A DNA stretch of 64,000 bases, taken from contig NC_084798.1 in the NCBI RefSeq assembly GCF_963169125.1, positions 204,223,481-204,287,480 on the forward strand, written 5' to 3'. This DNA is from Humulus lupulus (Eukaryota; Streptophyta; Magnoliopsida; Rosales; Cannabaceae). Below, piece after piece: positions 34,377-45,690 of the stretch. Numbering within the stretch: position 1 is the first letter of the stretch; every line of letters begins with the position of its first letter. Both the position numbers and the translations under genes were made by a program. The notes beneath the pieces are model-generated. The model was not told the DNA's origin, searched no databases, and saw nothing but the letters and a program-made list of their open reading frames with translations.

Positions 34377-36408
34377 TGATAACTCTACAAAATAGAGTTA
34401 TTTTACCATTTTTTATGTGTTAATTGTTGCTTAGTTCTTGAGTTTTTAATTGATTTATTAAGTTTTTAAGTAATTTTGAATTTATTAGTCTTATCATGAT
34501 TTTATATATTTTTGTGTGTTTTTATAGTTATTTTGTTATAGTTTAATAATTTAAATTATTGTGTTTAGTTATAAGTAAAAAAAATGTGTGTTTTATTGAA
34601 ACTAAATGTTAAATTAAAAAAAGTTTTAATTAATGTTTTCATGGAACTTTTGTTGTATATTTTATTATTGAAAATATTTAGTTTTAATTTAATTTATATT
34701 TATTTTGTAGGAAATTGTTATATTGTTAGTGCTTGAAAAGCCAAGAAAAAATAAAGAAAAGATTTTGGCAAAACTGAAAAGAAAGAGCTGAAAAATGTCA
34801 TTTTTGAAGCGCATTCCGTGCCCCAACCCGCCTAGCTCCTTATTCCAGCAGCTGCTTCCTCCTGGGCCCGTGCCTCCACCTCCTGGACCGTTTAACCCAG
34901 CCCACCAGGCCCGGCCCCCTGCGCTAGCCATTTCCTTCAGCTGGGCCTGCGCCTCCTTGTGCCACCGAAGCCCACGAAGCCACACCATGCCAGGCCCGAA
35001 ACCACCTGCCAATCCAGCCCCGAAGCCAACCAGGCCCGCCTGCTTCAATCCCCAGCTAGCAGCCTCCTCCAGCCCTTACACGCCTGGGCCCATGCTTCCA
35101 CCAGCCCAGGCCCACTCGGCTCACAAGCTCCCTTCAGTCAAGCCCAATCCACCTCTTCCCACCTGCCACCAGCAGCCACTTTTTCCTCTTTATTTTCTCT
35201 TGAGCCCATCAAAGGCACAAATTGTCCCATTGTCCCTTTTGTTTAAAAATACCACATTTTTACCCAACTTTTCTACATATTTTACCCCATAACATCATCA
35301 TTACACTCTATAATTTACCCATATTTTCCATATTATAATTAATTCAATTAATTTAATCAATTTAAATTGATTATTTTAATACCCCTTTTTTGGCTATAAA
35401 TAAGGGAGTTTAATGCTTATTTTGAGGGAGTTTTACACTACACATTCTACACTTTCAAGACCTCTCCATTTCCTTCTTCTTCTTTTTTTTCTTCTTCTTT
35501 GTTGTAAATTTTCTATGTGTTTTTAGAGGAAAAATTTGGGGGTTCCTCCTCCAAATTTTCCTATTTATGTTTGTAATTTTTAGTTTGTATTTGCTATTCT
35601 AGTTATGAGTTTCTGATCTTTTTAAGATTATTAAGGTGATGATGAAACAATATGTAACTAGATAGTGTTTATTTTGTATGTTGATTTCTCATTTTGTGCA
35701 ATAAAGTTTATAGATTTTCTTCTTCAAATATTTTCTTTCATCTTAAATATCATGTTTTTTTTTATTGTTAGCTCATATTTACACTTTGTTCTTCATTAGT
35801 GCAAAAACATAATATTCTTTGTGTAAGATGTGTCATTAAATTGTATATATCCAATGCTTAGAACAAAAATATTATGTTTTGCCTTATAAATAATGTTCAT
35901 TGATTTATTTGTTATTTCATTAGATTGATTTACACTAAATGCTTTGAAATTATACTTTTTGAAAAGTGAAGATAGATCTTATATTTTTATAAAAACTTGT
36001 GCTTAAATAGAATATTTAATTTGAATAAGTGATGGTTTGATTAATTTCTACTATTACTAAAACTTGGGAGTCAATGTACTTTTAAATATTATTGAACTTA
36101 TATTTTGTGGATTCTATTATCTTAATAATATTTCTTTTACCATCTTGATTTCTATTATTAATTTATGTTATATATATTGTCTTTAATATCTTTATTATTA
36201 TCTTTTATTTTATTTTTATTGTTACAAATTCTCATTAATCTTTGGAGCTAGGTTAGAATTTATTAATTTTGGTTTAAAATAGATTTCTTTTCGACTTTAG
36301 ACAACTCCTTTGGGTTCGACATCCTTGCTTACACGATCACTATTCTATATGAACGATTCTTGCGCTTGCGATATAAATATTTAAAACATACCCGTTTTGG
36401 GTCCATCA
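34377..36408 (+). mobile_element. Solo LTR (2,032 bp), family A, copy 2
   Basis: Same family as 8668-10664: start TGATAACTCTACAAAATAG, end GGGTCCATCA. Perfect duplication CGCTT at 34372-34376 and 36409-36413. It interrupts Athila pol between the palm and thumb of reverse transcriptase. The GC-rich, proline-coding island (34790-35180) differs strongly from that of copy 1, while the flanks are well conserved. Confidence 0.92.
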
Positions 36409-36413
36409 CGCTT

Positions 36414-37254
36414 CTAGATGATCCAAACATTCATCAAAATCAAACCCAAACACTGAGAAGTCATCCATAAAATTTCAATACTTTTCTCTACCATGTCGGA
36501 GAAAACAGCCATCATGAACCTTTGAAAAGTGGTTGGTGCATTACAAAGACCGAAAAGCATCCTTCGGAAAGCAAAAGTACCATATGGGCAGGTGAATGTT
36601 GTCTTCTCCTGATCCTCCGGAGTGATGACAATTTGGTGGTAACCTGAATACCCATCTAGGAAACAATAATAAATGTGGCCTGCAAGCCTATCAAGCATCT
36701 GATCCAAAAATGGTAGTGGGAAGTGGTCCTTCCTCGTCGCCTTATTTAGCTTGCGGTAGTCAATAAAAATCCTCCATCCCGTCACAGTACGAGTAAAGAT
36801 GAGTTCGTTGTTCTCATTTTTTACCAGTCATTCCTCCCTTTTTAGGCACCACTTGAACAACACTCACCCAAGCACTGTCAAAAATAGGATAGACCACCCC
36901 AGCATCCAACCAGTTAAGTAGTTGCTTTCGAACAACATCCTTCATAGAGGGATTTAGCCTTTGTTGAGCTTCAATGGAGGGTTTGCTATCTTCTTCCATA
37001 AGAATTCTGTGCATAATCGTTGAAGGGTTAATTCCTCGAATATTAGCCAAAGTCCACCCAATAGCACGTTTATGAGCCCTCAAAACCCTCAAAAGTTTTT
37101 CTACTTCACCTTTGGACAACGATGAAGAGATAATTACAGGAAACATTTCTTTCTCCCCCAAGTAAACATAGCATAGATGCTCCGGTAAAGACTTCAACTC
37201 AAGGACTGGAGGTTTCTCAATAGATGGTATGGGGCGTTCAGGCCCTTGCCCCAA
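36414..37254 (-). pseudogene. pol: Athila reverse transcriptase
   Basis: Two frames read in order on -. 37254-36814 ends in VVYPIFDSAWVSVVQVVPKKGGMT; 36785-36414 has the fingers and palm: GWRIFIDYRKLNKATRKDHFPLPF, FLDGYSGYHQI, TFTCPYGTFAFRRM. The catalytic FMDD segment follows only after a 1-base frameshift (read as ILWMTSQ in frame), and another shift lies between 36785 and 36814. It is therefore not functional. Confidence 0.88.
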
Positions 37255-37296
37255 TTCTTCAAATTTCTTCTTGTAATATGGACCATAAGAATTGAT

Positions 37297-37593
37297 CTAT
37301 TTCACATACTCATGAGTCTCCCAATCCTCCTCTTCATTATCATCACCCAAATCCAAAGACAACTCAAGAGGATCGTTAGTAATCCTCTTTTTCGAAACCA
37401 CCTCATCAATCACATCAACATTAAAGCAACTATCACTTGCTCTTGGATAAGACATAGCCTTAAATACATTAAAGACCACTTCTTCCCCTTGAACTCTCAA
37501 CCTCAACTCACCCTTTTGCACATCAATGAGGGCTTGCCCGGTAGCCAAGAATGGTCTCTCGAGAATAATGGGAACTGTTGTATCCTCCTCCAT
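37297..37593 (-). pseudogene. pol: Athila pol, segment between protease and RT
   Basis: Reads PIILERPFLATGQALIDVQKGELRLRVQ, the conserved end of the gypsy protease region, then an acidic linker (DLGDDNEEEDWETHEYVK). It follows the protease frame with a one-codon-scale disruption. Confidence 0.75.
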
Positions 37594-37595
37594 GT

Positions 37596-38162
37596 CTAGA
37601 ACAATGAATCCGTTGGAAAAATAAACTTGTCTACCTTAACTAGCACATCTTCAATAATTCCCATTGGGTGCTTGATTGATCGATCCGCGAGCTGAAGAGT
37701 AATAGTAGTAGGCCTTGCCTTACCAATACCAAGCTTCCAAAATACAGATAGAGGCATGAGATTGATAATTGCTCCAAAAAAACAAAGAGCATGTTTGCAT
37801 TCAAATTTCCCTATAGTACAAGGGATAGTAAAGCTACCCGAATCTTGAAGCTTTTGTGGAAGCTTCCTTTGGAGAATTGCACTACACTCTTCAGTAAGTG
37901 CTACTGTCTCAAAGTCTTCCAACCTCTGTTTCTTCGATAAAATCTCTTTCATGAATTTCACATAACTCGGCATTCGCTCCAAAGCCTCAGCAAATGGGAT
38001 GTTAATGTGAAGCTTTTTAAACACCTCAAGAAACTTGGAGAATTGTTTGTCAAGAGAATTCTTCCAGAGTCGTTGTGGATATGAGATTTTGACATTAGAA
38101 TCAACAACTACCGATTGAATCTTCTTTTTGGTTGCAAGGCCTTCAGCAACCTTTTCCTCCAC
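37596..38162 (-). pseudogene. pol: Athila aspartic protease region with lost active site
   Basis: Upstream part LHINIPFAEALERMPSYVKFMKEIL and SFTIPCTIG are well kept. Where Athila proteases have Asp-Leu-Gly-Ala-Ser, this copy reads CFFGAIINLMPLSVF, so the catalytic Asp is replaced. Later LQLADRSIKHPMGIIEDVLVKV is normal for the family. The frame ends in a stop after FPTDSLF. Confidence 0.85.
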
Positions 38163-38192
38163 TTGGGGCTTAACTTTTTCACAACTCCCTTC

Positions 38193-38950
38193 TTATTCTG
38201 CCTTCTTTTCTTGAGTCCCCTTTAGAGAAGGAGCCTCAATTTCTTTCCCGCTCTTCAAAGTGATAACTTGACACTGCTCCTTAGGATTTACCATGGTATT
38301 GCTAGGCAAATTCCCTTGAGGACTAGTATTCAATATATTGGCCAGCTGCCCCACTTGTATCTTTAAATTTCTGATGGAGGATCTAGTCTCAGTCATAAAC
38401 TGAGTTTGAGTGTTGGTGAGAGTCAATAGGGCAGCCTGCAATTCACTAGGTTATTGTAGGAGCTGGTGGCCTATGTTGCTGAGAGGTTGATACTTGTGGT
38501 GGAGATTGAGTCATAGGCCGCTGATACTATGTTTGAACGGTTGTTGTTGGCCCTGATTATTTCTCCAGGAAAAGTTAGGATGGTTTCTCCACTCCGAATT
38601 AAATGAAATGGAGTAGGGGTTGTTGTAGGGCCTCTAAAAATTACCCACTGCCTGGACTTGAGCTTGATCTAATGGGACATTGTTGGGATCTAAAACAACT
38701 TGACACTGGTCAAAAGGATGAGGCCCCCCACACAATTCACACATTACTTGGGCTTGCACAACTTGGGCAGACTTGGTGTTTTGTTGCAGCTGCTAAGTTA
38801 GAGACGCAACTTGAGCAGTTAAGGTTGTGATTGCACCTAGTTCATGAACCCCTGCAACCTTTTTATTACTGCCCGATCGTTCACTTGGCCATTGGTAATT
38901 ATTAGTGGTCATTTCCTCTAAGATTTCATGAGCTTCATTAGCATTTTTGC
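38193..38950 (-). pseudogene. gag: Athila gag C-terminal part with zinc knuckle
   Basis: Broken across frames. 38741-38703 encodes a CCHC knuckle (CELCGGPHPFDQC). Then comes a Gln/Pro-rich stretch (GQQQPF), then the frame 38441-38193 (IRNLKIQVGQLANIL ... TLKSGKEIEAP), which is the usual link between gag and protease in Athila. Confidence 0.75.
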
Positions 38951-39736
38951 TCATAAACGCTCCTCCCGCTGCTGCATCAATGATTGTGCGAGTGGTACCT
39001 CACAAACCATTGTAAAAGTTGTGGACCAACGTCCACTTCTCAATACCGTGGTGAGGACATTTACGATCAAGTCCTTGAATATCTCCCAAGCATCATACAA
39101 ATATTCTCCCTCAATTTGAGAGAAGTTATTGATCTCCCCTCTCAGTTTAGCAGCCTTGGCAGGTGGAAAGAACTTCGCTAAGAACTTCTGAGCTAAAGCA
39201 TCCCAAGTGGTGATAGTATTGGCCTCAAGTGAATTCAGCCAACTTTTCGCTCGCTCCCGTAGTGAGAATGGGAACAAACACAATCTAATGGCATCATCAC
39301 TCACCCCATTCATCTTGAAGGTGGCACACAACTCCAGGAAATTGGATATGTGCATATTGAGATCTTCAGTGGGGAGGCCACCAAATTGAATTATAGTTTG
39401 GACCATCTACAAGATAGCAGGCTTGATCTCAACATTGTTTGCCTCTACTGCTGGTGGACGGATGCATGAGTGTACCCCTGTGACAGTAGGGAGTACATAG
39501 TCCCGTAGAGGTCTTTGACCAGCAAGATTCTGATCTTGTGGCGCTTCCCCGTTCATGTTTTCCACACTTTTGTTATTAATATCATCTGCAACAACAATGT
39601 GACTTTCAGCCCTCTTGTTTCTTCTGTTTCGCTTGCACTCTTTCTCGATCTCAAGATTAATTGGAACTAGACTGTCAGCTCCCCTTCTACTGCGCATATA
39701 GAAAAAGTACCTAAGATAGAGAACAACCACAACCAA
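38951..39736 (-). pseudogene. gag: Athila gag N-terminal part
   Basis: It begins about [12 protein letters not shown] (basic N-terminus). It runs through [25 protein letters not shown], an in-frame TAG at 39407-39409 in place of the usual Gln, and the capsid region [20 protein letters not shown] ... [24 protein letters not shown] ... KFFPPAK. Near 38990 a frameshift alters the end. It would have formed the virus-like particle. Confidence 0.85.
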
Positions 39737-39811
39737 ACAAGTTATAAATTATTTCAAGAGAACCAACCAAATTAGAAACAAAACTAGCTATTTGGTATTG
39801 ATAAATTTTCC

Positions 39812-39831
39812 AGTCCCCGGCAACGGCACCA
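39812..39831 (-). other. Primer binding site (tRNA-Asp type) of Athila element
   Basis: On - the string TGGTGCCGTTGCCGGGGACT is complementary, with two mismatches, to the 3' end of plant tRNA-Asp (the usual Athila PBS is TGGCGCCGTTGCCGGGGATC). It lies 7 bp inside the LTR end. Confidence 0.85.
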
Positions 39832-39838
39832 AAAACTT

Positions 39839-41449
39839 GTTGCGAAAATTTAAAGCTACGCAAGTATACATAATCGTTTTTGTAGTTTATTTCAGTATGA
39901 CCGATATCGTTCCCATAGAGACTGATTATCAAGTACCAATAGCCTATTTTATGTTCTATTTGGTAATCAAAATTGGAATTTTTAAAAGTAAAAATAATAA
40001 ATAAAAAAGTTAAATGAAGAACAACAAAGAACAATAATCTTACAGTAAACTTGATTCAAATATATATGAGAAATTAGAGATTCTAATATCTTCTACTATC
40101 CACTTTATTATTCATTAATGCAATCACAAAGATGATTCTTCTCACTAAGATGAAAGACATGCAAAAGTGTTAAATATTCGGGTTAAGAAATATAAAACTC
40201 GACCTAATGCAAATTCTTTATATTTCTATGAGAAATTTAAACAATAAGAAGCAATGAACTCAGTCCTAAATCACATAGAACAATTTGATACTCTCGTTCT
40301 AAATTGAAATCTATGCCTATTCAATTTTAGCATATCCAAATCCCACTTCTTAGATTTTGATTCAAATTCATAAATAGCATGGAAAAGGTAGACAGTCATT
40401 CACATGCACAATAAACACAAATAATTGAATAGATCTTAGATGATGAAGAAATAGATAACTTGCATTAATTCATAATAAAGCTTCAAGAGATTCAATTAAA
40501 AATCCTAAACAGAATTTAGTTCATGTTTATCACTAAGAAATCCATAAATATGAAATTAACATAAACTAAAGGGTTTATATTTTTTTGGACCCTGTGTTTT
40601 GTCTTATTACCTATTTGGACCATGTGTTTTAATAAATTACTTTTTGGACCTTGTGTTTTGTAAATGGTTAAAATAGAACCCTATACCCGATTTTGGTCAA
40701 TGTTTTCTCAACTAAAATTACAAATAATTTACCAAACTAATAATCCAGAACAAAAATAAAATCCTTATGCTTAAAAACTGTGTTGTTATATTCAATTTTT
40801 TTCTTCATCAAAATTGAGTTTAGGGTTCTATTTTAACCATTTTACAAAACATAGGATTCAAAAAGTAATTTGTCAAAACACAGGGTCCAAACAGGTAATG
40901 GGACAAAACACAAGGTCCAAAAAGGTACAAACCCTAAACTAAAAGTAAAAAGAGAAGAAAAGAACTCTAAATGATAGATCCAATCTTCATCCAAAGCATT
41001 CCCCAAGCCTCTTCTCCAATCTAGGTCTGCAAAAATGCCTCATTTTCTCTCATTAATCGTGATTTAAACCTAATTAGCGTTTTTTAAACATGAAATGACC
41101 AAAACACCCTTCATTAAAAATCTGTGTTTTTCACATTTCTAGACATATCCTGCGGTTGCAGGATGTCATTCCTGCGGTCGCAGGAATGCCCTAGAAATGC
41201 CAAAACTTTTCTGGAATTACGGCCGCAAGACACCCTTCCTGCAGTCACAGGAAGTGTTCCGAAACACTGTTTTCCACCAATTTTTGTCATTTTTTCGGTT
41301 TTTCCACCATGTTTCCACACCAAGTCACCTAAGCCCTTCGACACCTAAAAACACGCAAAACACAAGTGTAAAATAGAACAAAACAAAACTAAACATCTAA
41401 TACTCTACCTAAAAAGACATAGATAAACGAGTCTAAAACTCGTTTATCA
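39839..41449 (-). repeat. Athila 5' LTR, with nested MITE
   Basis: On - it starts TGATAAACGAGTTTTAG and ends TTTTCGCAACA. Its length without the 364-bp MITE and 9-bp duplicate is about 1,240 bp. It contains the CTGCGACCGCAGG-type palindromes at 41150-41255. U5 has the usual GGGAACGATATCGG ... GTATACTTGCG segment before the PBS. Confidence 0.85.
40571..40934. mobile_element. Mutator-like foldback MITE, copy 1
   Basis: The ends GGGTTTATA and GTACAAACCC are the tips of long inverted repeats (over 120 bp each): the words TGTGTTTTG, AAATTACTTTTTGGACC and AAATGGTTAAAATAGAACCC return in reverse complement. Flanked by a perfect 9-bp duplication TAAACTAAA (40562-40570, 40935-40943), which fits Mutator-type transposases. 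No coding capacity. Confidence 0.9.
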
Positions 41450-42189
41450 TTATGCATCATTAATATAATTCCAATTAATAAGAATAAATCATTTATTGAA
41501 GCATTACTCAACAACAAAAACAATATTGATCTCGAAAAATCTTATAAAAATATGTTGAAACAATTATTTTAAATTTTATCGTGAAAGCTCAAAATTTATG
41601 GAATTTTATATTCTAAATATATTAACTTAAACTCCTAGATTCCTGAAACTCTTTCAATTTAGAAGGATCACAACTCCATGTCCGACCTTCTTTCCCACCG
41701 CTGATCAAATCAAGCTAATATATTTCGAAATTGTATAAATTTTACTTGTCTCAATTTTAATTAGTTAATAAAAATTTATAAATACATATTTCTAACAATA
41801 AAAAATTAATTGAAATCTGATTTAAAAGTTCTAAGTATTAGACATAATAATTTAAATTTTATAACACTTGGAACTTTTAAATTAGAAATATGTATTTTTA
41901 AATTTTTATTAATTATTTGAAATTGAAACAAAATTGGTGTAAAATATGATTTTTCTAATAAAAAAATTACTCAACGAGTTAAATGCAATATTTTAGATTA
42001 CTTATTTGCAGTAAAAAAAAATTATTTAGTGGCGTCAACGTAACATTTCATATTTCTTACTTTTGCCAATAAAAAAACTACTCAATAACTTAAGTACAAC
42101 CTTCCAAACTACTAATTGAATTTTGCTGCAATTTCCACTTTTTTAAATAGTCCACATTAATACCTCTTTTTATAGGTAAATTCCTAAGC

Positions 42190-42190
<1 letters not shown>

Positions 42191-42236
<46 letters not shown>

Positions 42237-42237
42237 G
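42191..42237. repeat. (ATT)n microsatellite
   Basis: About 15 uninterrupted ATT units. Confidence 0.95.
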
Positions 42238-42822
42238 TTATGTTGTCATCTTATTATACCCTCAAAAAAATCATCTTATCTTATTACTAAATTATTTTTT
42301 AGTAATGTTTTCATTTTTATAGCTTTTATACTAATAAATTACAAAAATATGTTGAAACAATTATTCCCATAATTTATGAGAAAACCTCATTGAAAGCTCA
42401 AAAATTTTGAGATTTTATATTCGAAATTTACTAATTTAATCTCAATAATTCTGAAACTCATTCAATTTAGAACAAAAGGCAAAATCACCACAACCCCATG
42501 TCCGGCCTCTTTTCCCTCCTCCGATCAAGTCCAGCCAATGTATTTTGAAATTGCATAAATTTAACTTGTCTCAATTTTAATTAGTTAATAAAATTTAAAA
42601 ATACACATTTCTAACAATAAAAATTATTTGAAACCTATTTTTAAAATAAAATAATTTAAAATTTTTAATTTTCTAACACTAAGATTTAATGCTAGAACTT
42701 TTAAATCAGATTTCAAATAAATTTTCAATGTTAGAAATATGTATTTTTAAATTTTTATTAACTATTTAAAATTAAGACCAAATGGGTATAAAATGTGATT
42801 TTTGTAACAACAAAAATTACTT

Positions 42823-43143
42823 GGGGCTGATTGGTAGTTAATTCAAAAATATAATTTTAGAAAATTATTTTCAAATCAAATGATTTGAAAATATTGAATT
42901 TAAAAATAAATTATAAACTTTTGAGATCTTGAATGGTTTGGTGTTTTTAAAATTTAAAATCCATAGAATAGAAAGAAAACAATAATTTGTTGTTTTCTCT
43001 TTTGCTGAAGGATTTTAACTTAGTTTTCAAAAATGGTTTTTTTTATTTTTTAAAACAAGTGTGCCAATCAAGTTTTTATTGGAGTTTCCATTTTTTAAAT
43101 TCTGAAAATGATAAAACTATTTTTGAATCCACTACCAATCACA
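42823..43143. mobile_element. MITE, superfamily unclear
   Basis: Terminal inverted repeats GATTGGTAGTTAATTCAAAAAT (left, one internal mismatch region) and the complement ATTTTTGAATCCACTACC on the right. It is present in the second copy of the surrounding duplication but absent at the matching place in the first, so it is an insertion. The TIR wording suits a Tourist/Harbinger-like MITE, but I cannot define the target duplication. Confidence 0.7.
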
Positions 43144-43372
43144 CTAAGTACAATATTTTAGACTACTTACTCATGCTACCAAAAAAAAATTAGTGATATT
43201 AGTGCAACATTTTAGACTACTTACTGAATGTTGTCACTAAAAAAATTACTCAATGACTTAAGTGCAACATTTCATATTACTTATTGATTTTTGCCACAAT
43301 TTCATATTTTTTAAATAATCTACATTAATACCTCTTTTATAGGTGAAATTCCTAAACTATCCATTACTATTA

Positions 43373-43575
43373 TTATTGAGAAGAATACCGCATCATATTA
43401 AGATTGAAATGGAGTTCATTATTTGGCCTAATGGTATGCTTTGTCAATCCATGGGCCACAATGTTAAAATTATGACCAACATGAGAATGAGATGTCTTCG
43501 ACAAATTAGACAATAGAGCTTTAATATTAATAAAAATAACACCTAGTTCATTATTATATACAATGTTATTTTTCA
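43373..43575 (-). pseudogene. RNase H-like (RVT_3 type) C-terminal fragment
   Basis: Reads YNNELGVIFINIKALLSNL, then SHVGHNFNIVAHGLTKHTI, matching the end of the plant RNase H-like domain in LINE-derived or stand-alone genes (final His/Asp region: NxxAHxLAK). The upstream half is found at 49600-49720, beyond the CACTA element. It ends in a stop after NMMRYSSQ. Confidence 0.7.
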
Positions 43576-43599
43576 CACTACTATAAATATTGGTTTTGT

Positions 43600-45065
43600 C
43601 TGTGTTTTTTTTTCAACCTTAAATAAAAAGCACTGTGAAAAGATTTGAATGGGGAGGTGAAGACATTTCGCCTTAGTTTTTATGAAAAAACTGCAAAGAA
43701 AAGTCTCATTCCTCATATACTCAACCTCGACCATTCACTCTCCTCATTTCCCTCATTTTAGTCACGTGCGAGAACGAAAAATCCATCGTCCCCAGCCACG
43801 AAAATCACCATCTTCACCATTTTTATGTGTGTTTTTATTTTTTTATTTTTTTCCACATTAATGCTTTAAATCATGTATATATTCATAAAAATGATTTATT
43901 TTGAAGTTTAAGGACAAAAATGAATAAATTTTGAATAGGTTTAATGAGGTTTTAATGTATGTTTATAGGTTGGATTTTTTTTGCAATTTTTTGACTTTTT
44001 TAATGTTTGTGGAGGATTAGAAAACATTTTCATTTTTCAAAACAAGTATTGATATCTTAAACTTGACTTTATTTTTTTAAATATTTCATATTTTGGGATA
44101 TTAATACCTAATGTATTTGTTATTTCATAAATTTAATATTAATTATGTTAATTATTTACAATATATTATTTTTTACATAATTTTTTATATTATAATATTG
44201 TTTTTTTTACATACCTTTTATATTATTTACATAATTAATTTTTGTTAACTATTTTAGGAATTCAAGTTTTTTATTAATTTATCACTAATTTTATAATTAT
44301 GATTTAGTAAATTTAATTTTATTGGTTTAACTAATTTATTAGAAAGTTGCTATAGTTAAAATTTGAGTTTACTTGTTTTAATTTAACAAATAATTTTGAA
44401 TACTCTAAATCATAGCAATTACCATATTTACTAATTATTGTTTAAACTTTTATTGTAGGAAATACTTGTTTGAATTTGAAGTGTATGCGTTGAAATTGTT
44501 GAAGATTAATTTTGAATGTGAGTAATAATTATGGGTTTTTTCATTAATATATCTATAACAATGTTTTTTTTTTCCATTTATACGGTGATTTAAAATTTCT
44601 TTCATTAATATATATATTTAAATTTTTCTTTCAAGATTACGTCTTAGCTAAGAAAGCTTCTTTGCTACTATATCTTATTTTTCACTTATGTATTAATTAC
44701 TCTATAGGATATATATATATTAATCTCAAATTATACCTATTTTCAATAATTTCCAGGTTCAAGCAAGGATGATTGCCTTATGCACTGTTTTAGTCATATA
44801 TATTTATAGAAAATATTAGATACTAGGTTGTATTGTACTTGATGAATTCTACTGCATTTGTTAACCCCAGATTCAATTATATATACCAAATTCACCTATT
44901 TTGCTCTTTTTTATACATATATATATTTAGTTCAAACTATATATACAGTAATTGTAAAAACATATAAACAAATACTTTATGTAGGAAAAAAAAAAGAAAT
45001 TCATCACTTCATTATAAAATAACTTTCATTATTTATATAAAAAAAAACTCTGTTTTGAGAGGCTA
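43600..45065. other. Left interior of CACTA element, no gene recognised
   Basis: AT-rich DNA. The words TATATA and ATTTAATT dominate; there is no frame with recognisable features. Confidence 0.55.
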
Positions 45066-45690
45066 AAACAGAGAATTTATGGGTTGCTTAACAAGTTGCT
45101 TAAATAATCTTATGAGTTGCTTAAGTAGTTTTATAAGTTGCTTTATAGGTTGCTTGACAAGTTGTTTTATGGGTTGCTTAAGGAGTTTTATAAGTTGTTT
45201 AACATGTTACTTAAATAGTTTTATAGGTTGCTTAAGGAGTTTTACGGGTTGCTTAAGCAATTTCATAAGTTGCATAACATGCTGTTTTATTGGGTTGTTC
45301 ATAACGGGTTTTATGGATTGCTTACGTAGTTTTATAAGTTACTTAACATGTTGCTTTATAGGTTGCTTAACAAGTTGCTTTATGAGTTGCTTATTAACAG
45401 TTTGTTTAAGGAGTTTTATAGGTTGTTTAAGAAGTTTTATGGGTTGCTTAAGCAATTTTATAAGTTGCTTAAAATGTTGCTTTATTGGGTTGCTCAACGA
45501 GTTGCTTAAAAAGTTTTATGAGTTGCTCATGTAGTTTTATAAGTTGCTTAATATGTTGCTTTATGGGTTGCTTACGGAGTTTTACGGGTTGCTTAAGTAA
45601 TTTTATAAGATGCTTAACATGTTGCTTTATTGGGTTGCTTAAGGAGTTTCATGAGTTGCTGAAGAGCTTGTTTATATGTTTCTAATCTTT
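45066..45690. repeat. 21-bp minisatellite (GTTGCTTAAGGAGTTTTATAA-like)
   Basis: About 28 degenerate units with 21-bp spacing: GTTGCTTAA..AGTTTTATAA alternating with GTTGCTTAACATGTTGCTTTAT. The array is open in one + frame for 151 codons (45079-45534), giving seven-residue steps of the type Gly/Ser-Cys-Leu-x-Ser-Phe/Cys-x. A further weak run is at 46140-46210. Coding use is unproven. Confidence 0.85.

Larger units (their letters stand above)
26792..41449 (-). mobile_element. Athila-lineage Ty3/gypsy retrotransposon, nested and decayed
   Basis: Read on -: 5' LTR 41449-39839, tRNA-Asp-type primer binding site, gag, protease, reverse transcriptase, RNase H, integrase, env-like ORF, polypurine tract and a truncated 3' LTR (27220-26792). 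Several frameshifts and stops make it non-autonomous. It is interrupted by a Mutator-like MITE in the 5' LTR and by solo LTRs at 34377-36408 and 30536-31947. Gag start, RT wording (DYRKLNKATRKDHFPLPF) and the PBS place it in Athila. No matching target duplication can be tested because the 3' end is lost in the inverted-repeat centre. Confidence 0.88.
41450..43372. repeat. AT-rich DNA with a large diverged tandem duplication
   Basis: The order TGTTGAAACAATTATT, GAAAGCTCAAAA, CAACTCCATGTCCG(A/G)CCT, CTTGTCTCAATTTTAATTAG, ATTTCATATT.CTTA and ATTAATACCTCTTTT occurs twice, beginning about 41560 and 42348. The copies are interrupted by the (ATT)n tract and by the MITE at 42823-43143. No gene was recognised. 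Confidence 0.75.

Noticed and set aside
34795..35292. Proline-rich 165-residue ORF, and similar ones at 9157-9450 and 30810-31055.
   Set aside because: They fall in the GC-rich island of solo LTRs, and their protein sequences are not conserved between copies of the same LTR.
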